64,000 nucleotides of DNA. Origin: Modicisalibacter radicis. GTDB taxonomy: Bacteria > Pseudomonadota > Gammaproteobacteria > Pseudomonadales > Halomonadaceae. The translations under genes were made by a program, and so were the position numbers. Positions 29,257-39,824 of this stretch are shown here, one piece after another (the first letter of the stretch is position 1; every line of letters starts with the position of its first letter). The notes under the pieces were generated by a model. It did not search any database, had not been told where the DNA came from, and worked only from the letters and a program-made list of their open reading frames with translations. The stretch is from contig NZ_CAAHFN010000011.1 in NCBI RefSeq assembly GCF_900961225.1, forward strand, positions 87,984-151,983, written 5' to 3'.

Positions 29257-30258
29257 TTGTCCGCTCCCGCCGAGATCCCCGTCGAGCGAATCGATGCCGA
29301 ACTGCCGCAGACCCAGTGCGGCAAGTGCGGCCATGCCGGCTGCCGCCCCTACGCCGAGGCCATCGCCGAGGGCGAGGCGATCAACAAGTGCCCGCCGGGC
29401 GGCGAACGAACCCTGCAGCGACTGGCCGACATCACCGGCCAGCCGGCGCGACCACTGGAACGACCGGCCGAATCGCCTCAGGTAGCGGTGATTCGCGAGG
29501 ATGAATGCATCGGCTGCACCAAGTGCATCCAGGCCTGCCCGGTGGATGCCATCCTCGGCGCCGCCAAGCGCATGCACACCGTCATCGCGGGCGAGTGCAC
29601 CGGCTGCGAACTGTGCGTTGCCCCGTGCCCGGTCGATTGCATCGACATCGTGCCCCATCCCGACTGGCAGGTGGCATTGACGCCGACCGACCAGGACGGC
29701 TTTCTCGCCCGTCGCGCGACCCTCGGACGCCAGCGCTTCGAGGCGCGCAAGGCCCGCTTGCAGCGCCAGGCCGACGAACGCCGGCAACGTCGCGAGCGGC
29801 GTCTGGCCGCCGCGCGCCAGCCCGCACCGGCTGAAACTGCGCAGGGTGCAGAGACAGCGCCCGCCGACCCGGCGGCGCTCAAGGCCTCCCGGGCGACGCT
29901 CTCGGTAACGCTCAAGCGCCTGGAGCGCAAGCGTCAACGGGCCGGGAGCGACGACAAGTGCGGCGAACTCGATGCGCGCATCGCCGAGCATCGCGAGCGC
30001 CTGATGGCGATCGAGCGCCAGCTCGCCGGCGACGCAGCGCCATCCGAGGCGACGGGACGGACACATCGCCAGCGCATGGCGATCCACGCCGCCGAGCAGG
30101 CGCTGCGGCGAGCCCGGGCGCAATTCGCCCACGCCGAACGTCACGGTGACGAAGCGGCCATCGCCGCTGCCCGCGAGCAGTGCGATCGGGCCCAAACGAT
30201 GCTCGACACCGCCCGCGAGGACCGCCCCGCTCCCTCCCCGACCACCGGATCGCCATGA
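29257..30258 (+). CDS. rnfB: Orphan soluble RnfB-like ferredoxin
   Basis: A 333-residue iron-sulfur protein of the RnfB/RsxB family. It has the Fe4S4 domain [18 protein letters not shown]...NKCPPGG, then two 4Fe-4S ferredoxin motifs, [14 protein letters not shown] and [17 protein letters not shown]. The usual N-terminal membrane anchor is missing: the best start is the TTG at 29257, which has GAGGA 8 bases upstream, and codons before it carry no hydrophobic helix. Residues after about 170 form a long Ala/Arg/Glu helical extension. None of rnfA, C, D, G or E is nearby, but nth follows with a 4-base overlap, the position it has after the full rnf operon in E. coli. Confidence 0.88.
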   Translation: MSAPAEIPVERIDAELPQTQCGKCGHAGCRPYAEAIAEGEAINKCPPGGERTLQRLADITGQPARPLERPAESPQVAVIREDECIGCTKCIQACPVDAILGAAKRMHTVIAGECTGCELCVAPCPVDCIDIVPHPDWQVALTPTDQDGFLARRATLGRQRFEARKARLQRQADERRQRRERRLAAARQPAPAETAQGAETAPADPAALKASRATLSVTLKRLERKRQRAGSDDKCGELDARIAEHRERLMAIERQLAGDAAPSEATGRTHRQRMAIHAAEQALRRARAQFAHAERHGDEAAIAAAREQCDRAQTMLDTAREDRPAPSPTTGSP

Positions 30259-30893
30259 ACGCCCAGAAACGCTACGAGATCTTCGCGCGGCTGCGCCAAC
30301 ATACGCCCGAGCCCACCACCGAACTCAACTGGTCCACCCCCTTCGAGTTGCTGACCGCAGTGCTGCTGTCGGCACAGGCCACCGATGTCGGCGTCAACAA
30401 GGCCTGCGCGCGACTGTTCCCGGTGGCCAACACGCCACAGGCGATCCTCGATCTGGGCATCGACGGGCTCAAGGAACATATCAGGACCATCGGCCTGTAC
30501 AACACCAAGGCCGAGAACCTGATGAAGACCTGCCGAGCGCTCATCGAGCAGCATGACGGCGAGGTCCCCCGGACCCGTGCCGCGCTGGAGGCCCTGCCCG
30601 GGGTGGGTCGCAAGACCGCTAACGTGATTCTCAATACCGCCTTCGGTGAGCCGACCATCGCCGTGGACACGCATATCTTCCGAGTCTCCAACCGTACCCG
30701 CATCGCGCCCGGCAAGAACGTCGTCGAGGTCGAACGCAAGCTGCTGCGTCACGTGCCCCGCGAGTTCCGTCGCGACGCCCACCACTGGCTGATCCTGCAC
30801 GGTCGCTACACTTGCGTGGCGCGCAAGCCGCGCTGTGGCAGTTGCGTGATCGAGGATCTCTGCGAATATCCGGACAAAACCGAACCCGCCTAG
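30255..30893 (+). CDS. nth: Endonuclease III
   Basis: A 212-residue DNA glycosylase and AP lyase that removes oxidised pyrimidines. The helix-hairpin-helix is [17 protein letters not shown] with the catalytic Lys; the catalytic Asp is in [15 protein letters not shown]; the C-terminal 4Fe-4S cluster cysteines are in [20 protein letters not shown] (C-x6-C-x2-C-x5-C). Length is that of E. coli Nth (211). The ATG overlaps the rnfB stop as ATGA. Confidence 0.97.
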   Translation: MNAQKRYEIFARLRQHTPEPTTELNWSTPFELLTAVLLSAQATDVGVNKACARLFPVANTPQAILDLGIDGLKEHIRTIGLYNTKAENLMKTCRALIEQHDGEVPRTRAALEALPGVGRKTANVILNTAFGEPTIAVDTHIFRVSNRTRIAPGKNVVEVERKLLRHVPREFRRDAHHWLILHGRYTCVARKPRCGSCVIEDLCEYPDKTEPA

Positions 30894-31083
30894 CACCGCT
30901 CATCAACCGAGCCCGGGACAGACGGTCGATCCCGATGCCGAAAACGCAGTGCTGATGAAGCCCCTGAAGGAAAGCGGCGGCAACATGCTGCATCGCCAAG
31001 AGCTCGAACCGTCAAGTCGCGGTACCGCTGCCTGACGCTGCCCCATGCAGGCCAACGGAAAAACACTGTTCCCCAGCATTCGC

Positions 31084-32499
31084 TCAGACCAGCTTGCCGG
31101 GGTTCATGATGCCAAGCGGGTCGAGCGCGGCCTTGATCGTGCGCATCACCGCCCAGCCTTCGCCGTGCTCGGCTTCCATGTAGGCGCGTTTGCCGGTGCC
31201 GATGCCGTGCTCGCCGGTGCAGGTTCCGCCGGCGGCAAGCGCGCGTTCGATCAGGCGCTGGTTGAACGCCGCCAGCGTCTCCAGCTCTTCTTCGCTATTG
31301 CGATCCACGGCGACGACCAGATGGAAATTGCCGTCGCCGACGTGGCCGAGCAAGGGCGCAACCAGGCCACTCTCGGCGACATCCGCCTGAGTCGCTTCGA
31401 TGCAGCCGGCTAGCCCCGAGATGGGCACGCAGATGTCAGTGGCCAGAAACTCCATCCCCGGACGCAGCGCCTTGGCGGCATAGGCGGCTTCATGGCGCGC
31501 CTGCCATAGCGTCTGACGCTCCTCTTCCTTCGTCGCCCAGGCGAAGTCGCTGCCACCGAACTCCTGGCATAGCTCGGCCATCGTCTCGGCCTGCTCCTTC
31601 ACGCCAGCGTGGGTGCCGTGGAATTCCAGAAACAGCGTCGGCTTCTCGGCATAATCGAGTCGGGAGAAACGATTGACCGCCTGCATCGCGAGAGCATCCA
31701 TCAGCTCAATTCGCGCCACGGGAATGCCGTACTGGATCGAGGCGATAACGGTATCGATGGCACCAGCGACGGTCTCGAACGCCACCGTTGCCGAGGAGAT
31801 CGCTTCCGGCAGCCCATGCAGCTTCACGTTCAACTCGGTGATGATGCCGAGCGTACCTTCGGCGCCGATCATCAGATGGGTAAGATCGTAGCCGGCGGCG
31901 GATTTGCGCGCCCGCGTGCCGGTCTCGACGATCCGCCCGTCCGGCATCACCACCGTCATCGACAGCACGTTCTCGCGGATGGTGCCGTAGCGCACGGTGT
32001 TGGTACCGCTGGCTCGGGTCGAGGCCATGCCACCCATGCTGGCGTCCGCCCCGGGGTCGACGGAAAAGAACAACCCCGTCGCGCGTAGATGAGCATTCAA
32101 CTGCGTGCGTGTCACACCCGGCTGCACGGTAGCGTCCATATCTTCCGCACGCACCTCGATCACTGCGTTCATGTGAGAAAGGTCGATGCACAGGCCGCCG
32201 TAATCGGCGAGCACCTGACCCTCGATCGAGGTGCCGACCCCGTAGGGAATCACTGGCACCCGGTATGTCGCGCAGGCCCGCACGATCGCGGACACCTCTT
32301 CGGTCGTGTGCGGAAAGCAGACCGCATCCGGTGCGGCCGGGTGATGCCAGGACTCGTCATGACCATGCTGCTCGCGAATGCCCGCCGCCGTGGTAATGCG
32401 CTCGCCGAGAATCGGTTCAAGCTCGGCGAGCAGAGCCTGGATCGTATCAGCGGAAGGGCGCGGGGGCAGTTCAGTGGGAAACCCAGCAGCGGAAGACAT
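31084..32499 (-). CDS. GlcD-type FAD-linked oxidoreductase (D-lactate dehydrogenase family)
   Basis: A 471-residue flavoprotein of the VAO fold. The FAD-binding domain (about 45-225) has VPVIPYGVGTSIEGQVLADYGG and VDPGADASMGGMASTRASGTNTVRYGTI; the C-terminal domain ends with GHVGDGNFHLVV and GTCTGEHGIGTGKRAYM, the His-rich active-site segments of D-lactate and glycolate dehydrogenases. Single-chain members pass electrons to cytochrome c or quinone. The start at 32499 has GAGGTG 7 bases upstream. There is no adjacent glcE/F or lutABC, so it acts alone. Confidence 0.9.
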   Translation of the reverse strand: MSSAAGFPTELPPRPSADTIQALLAELEPILGERITTAAGIREQHGHDESWHHPAAPDAVCFPHTTEEVSAIVRACATYRVPVIPYGVGTSIEGQVLADYGGLCIDLSHMNAVIEVRAEDMDATVQPGVTRTQLNAHLRATGLFFSVDPGADASMGGMASTRASGTNTVRYGTIRENVLSMTVVMPDGRIVETGTRARKSAAGYDLTHLMIGAEGTLGIITELNVKLHGLPEAISSATVAFETVAGAIDTVIASIQYGIPVARIELMDALAMQAVNRFSRLDYAEKPTLFLEFHGTHAGVKEQAETMAELCQEFGGSDFAWATKEEERQTLWQARHEAAYAAKALRPGMEFLATDICVPISGLAGCIEATQADVAESGLVAPLLGHVGDGNFHLVVAVDRNSEEELETLAAFNQRLIERALAAGGTCTGEHGIGTGKRAYMEAEHGEGWAVMRTIKAALDPLGIMNPGKLV

Positions 32500-32595
32500 G
32501 AATGACACCTCGGATGAATCGACCCATAAGGATCGCATGAAATGGATCCGCATCGACAGTAAGCACGCTATCGACCTGCCCAGCATACCGGATAT

Positions 32596-32878
32596 TTATT
32601 CTGGTGACCGCATGCGGCTCTGCTCTTGAAGATTCACCGTCGTCGAGAGCTTCCACCCGCTCCAATACCCGTGCCAGGTGTTTCGATACTCACGCTGGTC
32701 ACGTTCGGCATCCTGCCCCTTGACCACATCGCCGGCAATATAAGGCGGTCGCCAGACCAGCCAGCCCGACGAACGGGAGCAACGTGTGGAACGGGAAGTA
32801 GACGCCGGCGTCCGCCAGCCAGCGCCGACACACGGCAATGGCGGGATAGGCGATCACCCCCCGTTGGCGAAATCGCAT
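32596..32878 (-). pseudogene. Possible frameshifted small membrane protein; otherwise non-coding gap
   Basis: The 390 bases between the FAD enzyme and the glycosyltransferase hold no intact gene. One minus-strand frame starts MRFRQRGVIAYPAIAVC, with a hydrophobic helix FHTLLPFVGLAGLATALYCRR, and stops; a second frame overlapping it continues as AGDVVKGQDAERDQREYRNT and HGYWSGWK. Together they would make a plausible 90-residue protein with one shift near 32740. I recognise no family. Confidence 0.35.
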
Positions 32879-32894
32879 CAGCGGCTCGAACCGC

Positions 32895-33956
32895 TTACGC
32901 TCCCAGCATCTCTCGATAGCCTTCGCGCCAGGTCGGCCATTGCCAGGCAAGGACATCGGGTAACACGGGGCGCGAAGTCGGTTCGGTCAGCCACTGCGCA
33001 AGACGCGCCTCGAGCGCAGCCTGGCTACCCGCATAGCGGCAGGCGTCGGGGTAGAATTCGGGAAAGCACAGCCGGTCCGGCACCAGCGGTAAACAGCCCC
33101 GCTGCACCGCCTCCATGACCGCCAGGCCCTGGAATTCATGATGGGTGGTCGAGACGACGATAGAAGCGCTATCAAGCATAGCGCGGTAGGCCTCGCCGGG
33201 TTGTTCGCCCCAACACACCACGCGCTCGCCGAGCCAACCCCGCGCCTCGTCGAAAACCGGCGGCCGCTGGCGAAACTGCTGGCCCATCACCGCCACCTCG
33301 AAGTCGATGCCCCGCTCGCTCAGCGTCGCCAGCGCGGCGAAGAACGTCTCGGGGTTCTTGTCGTACTCCCAGCGGTGATTCCAGACGATCCTCGCGCCGT
33401 GACGCGACCGAGCCGTCCCGGCGGTCGTCGGCAAGTCGTCAAGCGGCACCGGGAGTATCAGCGAATCCGCGCCGAGCTGCTCGAGCCGAGGCGCCAGAGC
33501 CAGCTTGTCGGGCATGCGGCTCAGGAAGTCGCTCACACCGGCAACGAAACTGTCGCGATTGTAGGCGCTGTTGAAAGCCACCCGGTCGGCGGCCAGCACC
33601 GCGTAGAGATTGACCATCAACGGCTCGGGGCGCAGCTGCTGGTTCGGCGAGCGCGGAAAGGCGAACTGGTTTTCGTGGAAGTAGACGACCTTGTGGGCCC
33701 GCGCCAGCGACGGAAACAGGCCGATCAGCGTCGCCAGATCGACCATCGATGTCGCCAGCACGAGGTCGTAGTCATCGGCCAGCAGCTCGGCCTGCTCGCT
33801 CAGCCAGATCAGCGGATTGCCGCGCACCCGCCATTGAAAGTGGCGCGCCGGCAATTCGAGCAGCGTCCAGTCGACGTCGGAGAATTCGCGCAGTAGTCCC
33901 CTCGCCCAGTGGCGATGACTGACGGCGGCATAACCGGATAGCAGCAGGGCTTTCAC
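32895..33956 (-). CDS. DUF3524 glycosyltransferase, tRNA-queuosine mannosyltransferase-like
   Basis: A 353-residue GT-B glycosyltransferase. The DUF3524 N-terminal domain is evident in LLLSGYAAVSHRHWARGL, ELPARHFQWRVRGNP and KVVYFHENQFAFPRSPNQ; the C-terminal GT4-like half has IVWNHRWEYDKNPETFF and STTHHEFQGLAVMEAVQRGCLPLVP. The animal homologue GTDC1 adds mannose to queuosine in tRNA-Asp; whether bacterial members do so is inference. The start is a GTG with GAAGG 7 bases upstream. Nothing nearby makes queuosine or polysaccharide. Confidence 0.85.
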   Translation of the reverse strand: MKALLLSGYAAVSHRHWARGLLREFSDVDWTLLELPARHFQWRVRGNPLIWLSEQAELLADDYDLVLATSMVDLATLIGLFPSLARAHKVVYFHENQFAFPRSPNQQLRPEPLMVNLYAVLAADRVAFNSAYNRDSFVAGVSDFLSRMPDKLALAPRLEQLGADSLILPVPLDDLPTTAGTARSRHGARIVWNHRWEYDKNPETFFAALATLSERGIDFEVAVMGQQFRQRPPVFDEARGWLGERVVCWGEQPGEAYRAMLDSASIVVSTTHHEFQGLAVMEAVQRGCLPLVPDRLCFPEFYPDACRYAGSQAALEARLAQWLTEPTSRPVLPDVLAWQWPTWREGYREMLGA

Positions 33957-34031
33957 AACGGGGCCTTCACGCAAGCTCCTTGGGAGTGTCCTTTGGCGGG
34001 TTTCTCCGCCTCGGCATCGCTCCGCGAGCGG

Positions 34032-34697
34032 TTACATCGAGAACTCGCCGCCCTTCTCGATGGCGCGCCGGTAGGCGGGACGTTCACGCATCCGCGCCAT
34101 GAAGGCCTCGAGATGTGGCCGATCGCCCAGACCACCACGCGATTCGCTCGCCAGCAGCGGAAAGCTCATCTGAATGTCGGCGGCGCTGAAGGCCTCGCCG
34201 GCGAACCACGTCGTTTCCGACAGCGTCCGCTCCCAGAAATCCATGTGCTCGCGCAGCCGGGGTTCCAGATACTGAGCCTTGACGCCATTGCCGAGCAGGC
34301 GGCCGAAGGGGCGCAGCAACGCCGGTACCGGCGGCCTGGCGATTCGATTGAATACCAGCGACATCACCAGAAGCGGCATCGCCGACCCCTCGGCGTAATG
34401 CAGCCAGTAACGGTAATCGCGACGCTGCGCGGTCCCCGCCGGCGGAATCAACCGCTGCGCCGTGTCGTAGGTCTCGATCAGGTAGTCGATGATCGCCCCG
34501 GATTCGGCCAGCGTCAGCTCACCGTCGACGATCACCGGCGCCTTGCCCAGCGGATGGACGCGCTTGAGCGAATCCGGCGCCAGGATCGTCTCCGGGTCGC
34601 GGCGATACTCGACCACCCTGTACTCGAGTTCCAGTTCCTCGAGCAGCCACAACACGCGCTGCGAGCGGGAATTTTCCAGATGATGAACCTCGATCAT
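34032..34697 (-). CDS. Glutathione S-transferase family protein
   Basis: A 221-residue cytosolic GST. The thioredoxin-like domain begins MIEVHHLENSRSQRVLWLLEELELEY with the Ser of the active-site region, has the cis-Pro motif KAPVIVDGELTLAESGAI, and is followed by the helical domain with FAGEAFSAADIQMSFPL. Sequence is of the fungal/bacterial URE2-like class. AGGAAGGAC lies just before the ATG. Substrate unknown. Confidence 0.92.
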   Translation of the reverse strand: MIEVHHLENSRSQRVLWLLEELELEYRVVEYRRDPETILAPDSLKRVHPLGKAPVIVDGELTLAESGAIIDYLIETYDTAQRLIPPAGTAQRRDYRYWLHYAEGSAMPLLVMSLVFNRIARPPVPALLRPFGRLLGNGVKAQYLEPRLREHMDFWERTLSETTWFAGEAFSAADIQMSFPLLASESRGGLGDRPHLEAFMARMRERPAYRRAIEKGGEFSM

Positions 34698-34786
34698 GCC
34701 CGTCCTTCCTGTCGGTGTCGGCGCCACGTCATGGCCCGACTCTAACGGCAATGGCCGGCGGCGACGAGCGCCGCCGTTCCCGCCAC

Positions 34787-34811
34787 GAAAAGGCGGCGCC
34801 GTGACGCCGCT
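34787..34811 (-). terminator. Probable terminator after hlyU
   Basis: On the minus strand GCGGC and GCCGC with an 8-base loop are followed by CTTTTCG, 20 bases past the hlyU stop. Confidence 0.6.
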
Positions 34812-34831
34812 TCAGGACCGGAGTTCGGCGC

Positions 34832-35122
34832 TCAGCGCTTGGCGAAGATCTCGTCACCCAGATCGTCGATGAAGCGCTTGGCCTTGCCCAGGGTCAGCTC
34901 CACGCAGGCCTCGCGGGAGGCGACCACGTCCGAGCGCTCGAAGCGGTGCTCGAGCGTCTCGCCGCCCTCGACCGGCTTGCGGATCCAGCCGCTGACCCGA
35001 TACTGGCCACCGGCGTCCTGTGGGTCCGGGGTGATCAGATAGCCGCCGTATTCGGTTGCGGGAATCTCTTCGTCGTTGACGTCGCCGGTGCGGAACAGAC
35101 CGTCGATGAGCCGTTTGAGCAT
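34832..35122 (-). CDS. HlyU-family protein
   Basis: A 96-residue protein of the short HlyU family (PF10115), not the ArsR-type HlyU. Typical text is TEYGGYLITPDPQDAGGQYRVSGWI and ETLEHRFERSDVVASREACVE. The family was named for a hemolysin regulator, but DNA binding is not shown for this type. AAGGAGG lies 5 bases before the ATG. It follows argG by 56 bases, in which a GGCCGGCC inverted repeat could form a hairpin, so it may be partly co-transcribed. Confidence 0.85.
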   Translation of the reverse strand: MLKRLIDGLFRTGDVNDEEIPATEYGGYLITPDPQDAGGQYRVSGWIRKPVEGGETLEHRFERSDVVASREACVELTLGKAKRFIDDLGDEIFAKR

Positions 35123-35178
35123 GCTTTCCTCCTTGCAGGGCGCGGCCGGCCTGGACGCCTTGCCCGGCCGGCCGTCGA

Positions 35179-36399
<1,221 letters not shown>

Positions 36400-36602
36400 C
36401 AGGGGCTCCTTCTGGCTCATGAACACGGGCGGTAACGGGCCGGACCGGCGCCGACCGCCGCTGCTTTGCGATCGTCGATTATAGCGCCCGGGGCGGGCGG
36501 CGAATACCGCTGCGGTGGGGACGCTATGCGGGCGAGATGCTAGACTCTCGGCCATCACGCGCGGGGCGACCGCGAAGGAGCGATTCTGGAAGGGAGAGAG
36601 GC

Positions 36603-37268
36603 ATGACCGAAGCGAACGCCCAAGGGCTGATGGCACAGCGTTTCCGCAGCTTTATGCCGGTGGTGGTCGATCTGGAAACCGGTGGCTTCAATGCCCAGGG
36701 CGACGCCATTCTGGAGATCGCCGCCGTCACTCTGGGCATGGATGCGCTGGGCAACCTGATGCCCGAGGATACCTACGCCTTCCACGTCGAGCCTTTCCCG
36801 GGCGCCAACATCGATCAGGCGGCGCTGGACTTCACCGGGATCGATCTCGACAATCCGCTGCGCAAGAACGTTGCGCTGACCGAGGCGCAGGCGCTGGGCG
36901 AGATATTTCGTCCGGTACGCAAGGCGATCAAGGCCAACAACTGCACGCGGGCGATACTGGTCGGTCACAATGCCGCCTTCGACCACGGCTTCCTCAACGC
37001 CGCGATCGCCCGCTGCGGGATCAAGCGCAACCCCTTCCATCCGTTCTCGAGCTTCGATACCGCGACGCTCTCGGGGCTGGTCTACGGCCAGACCGTGCTC
37101 GCCCGCGCCTGTCGCGCCGCGGGTATCGAATTCGACAACGCCGCGGCGCACTCGGCACGCTACGACACCGAGCGCACCGCCGAGCTGTTCTGCGCCATCG
37201 TCAATCGCTTCAAGGACCTGGGCGGCTGGAACCTGGCGCTGCGCGAACAGGGAATGGAAGAGGACTGA
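36603..37268 (+). CDS. rnt: Ribonuclease T
   Basis: A 221-residue DEDDh 3'-5' exonuclease that trims tRNA and other stable RNAs. Catalytic residues are in [13 protein letters not shown] (D, E), [12 protein letters not shown] (D) and [14 protein letters not shown] (H, D). GGGAGAGAGG precedes the ATG; the upstream frame extension has no support. In Pseudomonas rnt lies near argG and pyrC/bacterioferritin genes; here grxD and argF lie nearby, a related order. Confidence 0.96.
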   Translation: MTEANAQGLMAQRFRSFMPVVVDLETGGFNAQGDAILEIAAVTLGMDALGNLMPEDTYAFHVEPFPGANIDQAALDFTGIDLDNPLRKNVALTEAQALGEIFRPVRKAIKANNCTRAILVGHNAAFDHGFLNAAIARCGIKRNPFHPFSSFDTATLSGLVYGQTVLARACRAAGIEFDNAAAHSARYDTERTAELFCAIVNRFKDLGGWNLALREQGMEED

Positions 37269-37316
37269 GCCCGCCTGGAGCGATCCGGCGCGCAGTCACG
37301 GGCAACGAGCAAGGCT

Positions 37317-37341
37317 CCCGGCGAGCCCACTGCTCGCCGGG
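37317..37341. terminator. Hairpin between convergent rnt and hpf-like genes
   Basis: CCCGGCGAG and CTCGCCGGG form a perfect 9-bp stem with a 7-base loop. No T run follows on either side, so intrinsic termination is uncertain. Confidence 0.4.
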
Positions 37342-37353
37342 CTCGCATCGCTC

Positions 37354-37989
37354 TCAGTGACGCTCCCAGCCGGCAGGCTGGTCGACGTCGTTCTCGACAT
37401 CCTGGGGGCCGGCCACGCCAGGCTTGTCGATGATCTGGACGGTACTGGCCTGGGGTCCCTTCTCGCCCGCCTCGGGCTCGAAGCGCACCTGCGCACCCAC
37501 GGTCAGCCGATCGAAGTCGTCGTGCAGTACGGCGTTGCGGTGAAAATAGATCTCCTCGCCGCTGAGATTCTTGAGAAAACCGTAGCCTTCCTCCTCGAAC
37601 ACGCGTACCACGGTGGCGACCGGCGGCGCCACCCCGTCACCCTCGGAGCGCTTGCCCTTCCTGGCCTCGCGCTTGCCGTTCTCCTTCTTCAGCTGCTTTT
37701 CCATCGCCTCGAAGGCGTGCTTGATGATCGGCCGCAACTGGACGTGCATGTCGGTGACCGTATCGGTCTTTTCGGCGACCAGTTCACGCTTGGCGGGCAA
37801 GGAAACCGAGACATGAGCACGATAGGGGTTGCCGGTGCGGTGCGGATTCTGCGTCTGCTCGATGGTGAAGCGGCAGGAGACGATGTTGTCGCTGAACTGT
37901 TCGAGCTTCTCGACACGCGACTTGACGTATTCGTCGATCCATTCGGAGCGGGAAATATGGTTGTAGGTGATCTCTAGTGGAACTTGCAT
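37354..37989 (-). CDS. HPF/RaiA-like ribosome protein fused to a cold-shock domain
   Basis: A 211-residue fusion. Residues about 1-105 are an HPF/RaiA-type fold (MQVPLEITYNHISRSEWIDEYV, then CRFTIEQ and YRAHVSVSLP), and about 125-190 are a cold-shock OB fold (VVRVFEEEGYGFLKN, EIYFHRNAVL). A Lys-rich linker joins them and an acidic tail ends the protein. HPF parts bind the 30S decoding site in resting cells; the cold-shock part would add RNA binding. The ATG at 37989 has GGGAG upstream. A role in ribosome hibernation or translation under stress is inferred. Confidence 0.88.
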   Translation of the reverse strand: MQVPLEITYNHISRSEWIDEYVKSRVEKLEQFSDNIVSCRFTIEQTQNPHRTGNPYRAHVSVSLPAKRELVAEKTDTVTDMHVQLRPIIKHAFEAMEKQLKKENGKREARKGKRSEGDGVAPPVATVVRVFEEEGYGFLKNLSGEEIYFHRNAVLHDDFDRLTVGAQVRFEPEAGEKGPQASTVQIIDKPGVAGPQDVENDVDQPAGWERH

Positions 37990-38167
37990 AGGGGGCTCCC
38001 TGATCATGCCCTTCGAGTGATCGATCCGTTCGACCGTTCCAAGGCTCATCGTGGCGGTCATGCAAGCGCATTTCAATGACTTGGCAAGGCTATTTCGTAT
38101 CCGTGAGCATCGCCAGCATGGCCGCCTCGGAGCAGGCGCCTCGGCTCATACGACGAACTCGCGCACG

Positions 38168-38202
38168 AAAAAGAAGAGCCCGCGAGTCGATGACTCGCGG
38201 GC
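38168..38202 (-). terminator. Rho-independent terminator after grxD
   Basis: On the minus strand GCCCGCGAGTC and GACTCGCGGGC form an 11-bp stem with a 3-base loop, then TCTTCTTTTT, 35 bases past the grxD stop. Confidence 0.9.
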
Positions 38203-38236
38203 CCGGGCTATCTCAGTCGACACGGAAAGACCCCGA

Positions 38237-38584
38237 TCAGGCCTGGTCGCCCTGCTCGGTACCCGCCTTGGCGGCGGCTTCCTTGATCAGCGTCTCGAGC
38301 TCGCCGTTCTGATACATCTCGACGACGATGTCGCAACCGCCGACCAGCTCGCCGTGGACCCACAATTGCGGGAACGTCGGCCAACTGGCGTACTTGGGCA
38401 GCTCCGCGCGGATATCGGGATTGTCGAGGACATTGACGAAGGCGAAGCGCTCGCCACACGCCATCAACGCCTGCACGGTCTGTGCCGAGAAACCGCACTG
38501 GGGCAACTGCGGGGTGCCCTTCATGTAGATCAGGATCGGGTTTTCGGTGATCTGCTGCTGAATATTTTCTAGGGTCGTGCTCAT
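38237..38584 (-). CDS. grxD: Monothiol glutaredoxin (Grx4 type)
   Basis: A 115-residue monothiol glutaredoxin that carries 2Fe-2S clusters with glutathione, often paired with BolA. The active site CGFS is in QLPQCGFSAQTVQAL, with YMKGTPQ before it and the cis-Pro WPTFPQLWV and GGCDIV glutathione-binding segments after. Length equals E. coli GrxD. GGAAGG lies before the ATG. Monocistronic with its own terminator. Confidence 0.96.
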   Translation of the reverse strand: MSTTLENIQQQITENPILIYMKGTPQLPQCGFSAQTVQALMACGERFAFVNVLDNPDIRAELPKYASWPTFPQLWVHGELVGGCDIVVEMYQNGELETLIKEAAAKAGTEQGDQA

Positions 38585-38873
38585 GGAACCTTCCTTACCG
38601 GGGCATCGCGGCTGTCGGCGATGCCGCGTTACCGGTGAATGTTGGCGTGCTGGCCATTTTACGCGGGTCGTCAGGCGAAAGCAGCCCCGGCCCGCCAGGA
38701 TCACACACTCCGCGTTGCGTCGCCCCCGGCCTGTGGCTAGGATAGAGTCCTTTCTTTCACACGGCCGTGCGATGCAACACTCATGGCCGGGGCGCCGCTA
38801 GCGCTGGTGAGCACCGACTCGCCAGGGTACGGCGCCCTTTTCGTTCGCGGCCCGCCGACGACAGGAGCTAGCC

Positions 38874-39791
38874 ATGGCGACACGCCACTTTCTCACCCTG
38901 CTGGACCTTACCCCCGACGAGCTCGGCTACCTGATTCGTCGCGCGGTCACCATCAAGAACGGGCTCAAGACCCACGGACCGACCTATACGCCGCTGCCCA
39001 ACCGCACGCTGGCGATGATCTTCGAGAAATCGTCGACCCGTACCCGGGTCTCGTTCGAGACGGCGATGGCCCAGTTCGGCGGCCATGCGCTGTTTCTCTC
39101 GCCGCGCGACACCCAACTGGGCCGCGGCGAGCCGATCGCCGATACCGCCCGCGTGCTCGCGGAGATGGTCGACGCGGTGATGATCCGGACCTTCTCGCAC
39201 GCCAGCCTGGAAACCTTCGCCGCGGCCAGCGATGTGCCGGTCATCAATGCCCTGACCGACGACTATCATCCCTGCCAGCTGCTCGCCGACGTCATGACCT
39301 GGAGCGAGTGCCGCGGCGCGGTACGCGGCAAGACCGCGGTGTGGATCGGCGACGGCAACAACATGTGTCACTCCTGGATCAATGCGGCCCGTCAGTTCGA
39401 TTTTCAACTGCGCGTCTGCTGCCCGGAAGGCTACGAGCCCGATGCGGCCATTCTCGCCGCCGCCGGCGAGCGCGTCTCGATCTGGCACGATCCGCGGCAG
39501 GCGGTCGTCGGCGCCAACCTGGTGACCACCGACGTCTGGGCGTCGATGGGCCAGGAAGAGGAACAGGCCAAGCGCGCCAAGGCCTTCCGGGGCTTTCAGG
39601 TCGACGAGGCCATGCTCGACCTGGCCGCCGACGACGTGCTGTTCCTGCACTGCCTGCCGGCCCATCGCGGCGAGGAGATCAGCGCAACCCTGCTCGACGA
39701 CCCGCGCGCGGCAGTCTGGCAGGAGGCCGGCAACCGGCTGCATGCCCAGAAGGCACTGCTCGAATTCCTGCTGCTCGGCCGAGTGGACTGA
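38874..39791 (+). CDS. argF: Ornithine carbamoyltransferase
   Basis: A 305-residue enzyme making citrulline from ornithine and carbamoyl phosphate. Carbamoyl-phosphate motif [13 protein letters not shown], ornithine-loop residues around [11 protein letters not shown] and [13 protein letters not shown], and the signature [12 protein letters not shown] are all intact. AGGAG lies before the ATG. Length and motifs fit the anabolic type rather than the catabolic ArcB. It converges with the operon 39825-42931. Confidence 0.97.
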   Translation: MATRHFLTLLDLTPDELGYLIRRAVTIKNGLKTHGPTYTPLPNRTLAMIFEKSSTRTRVSFETAMAQFGGHALFLSPRDTQLGRGEPIADTARVLAEMVDAVMIRTFSHASLETFAAASDVPVINALTDDYHPCQLLADVMTWSECRGAVRGKTAVWIGDGNNMCHSWINAARQFDFQLRVCCPEGYEPDAAILAAAGERVSIWHDPRQAVVGANLVTTDVWASMGQEEEQAKRAKAFRGFQVDEAMLDLAADDVLFLHCLPAHRGEEISATLLDDPRAAVWQEAGNRLHAQKALLEFLLLGRVD

Positions 39792-39824
39792 GCGTTCGGC
39801 ATTGTACCGGCGCACCGTGACGGC

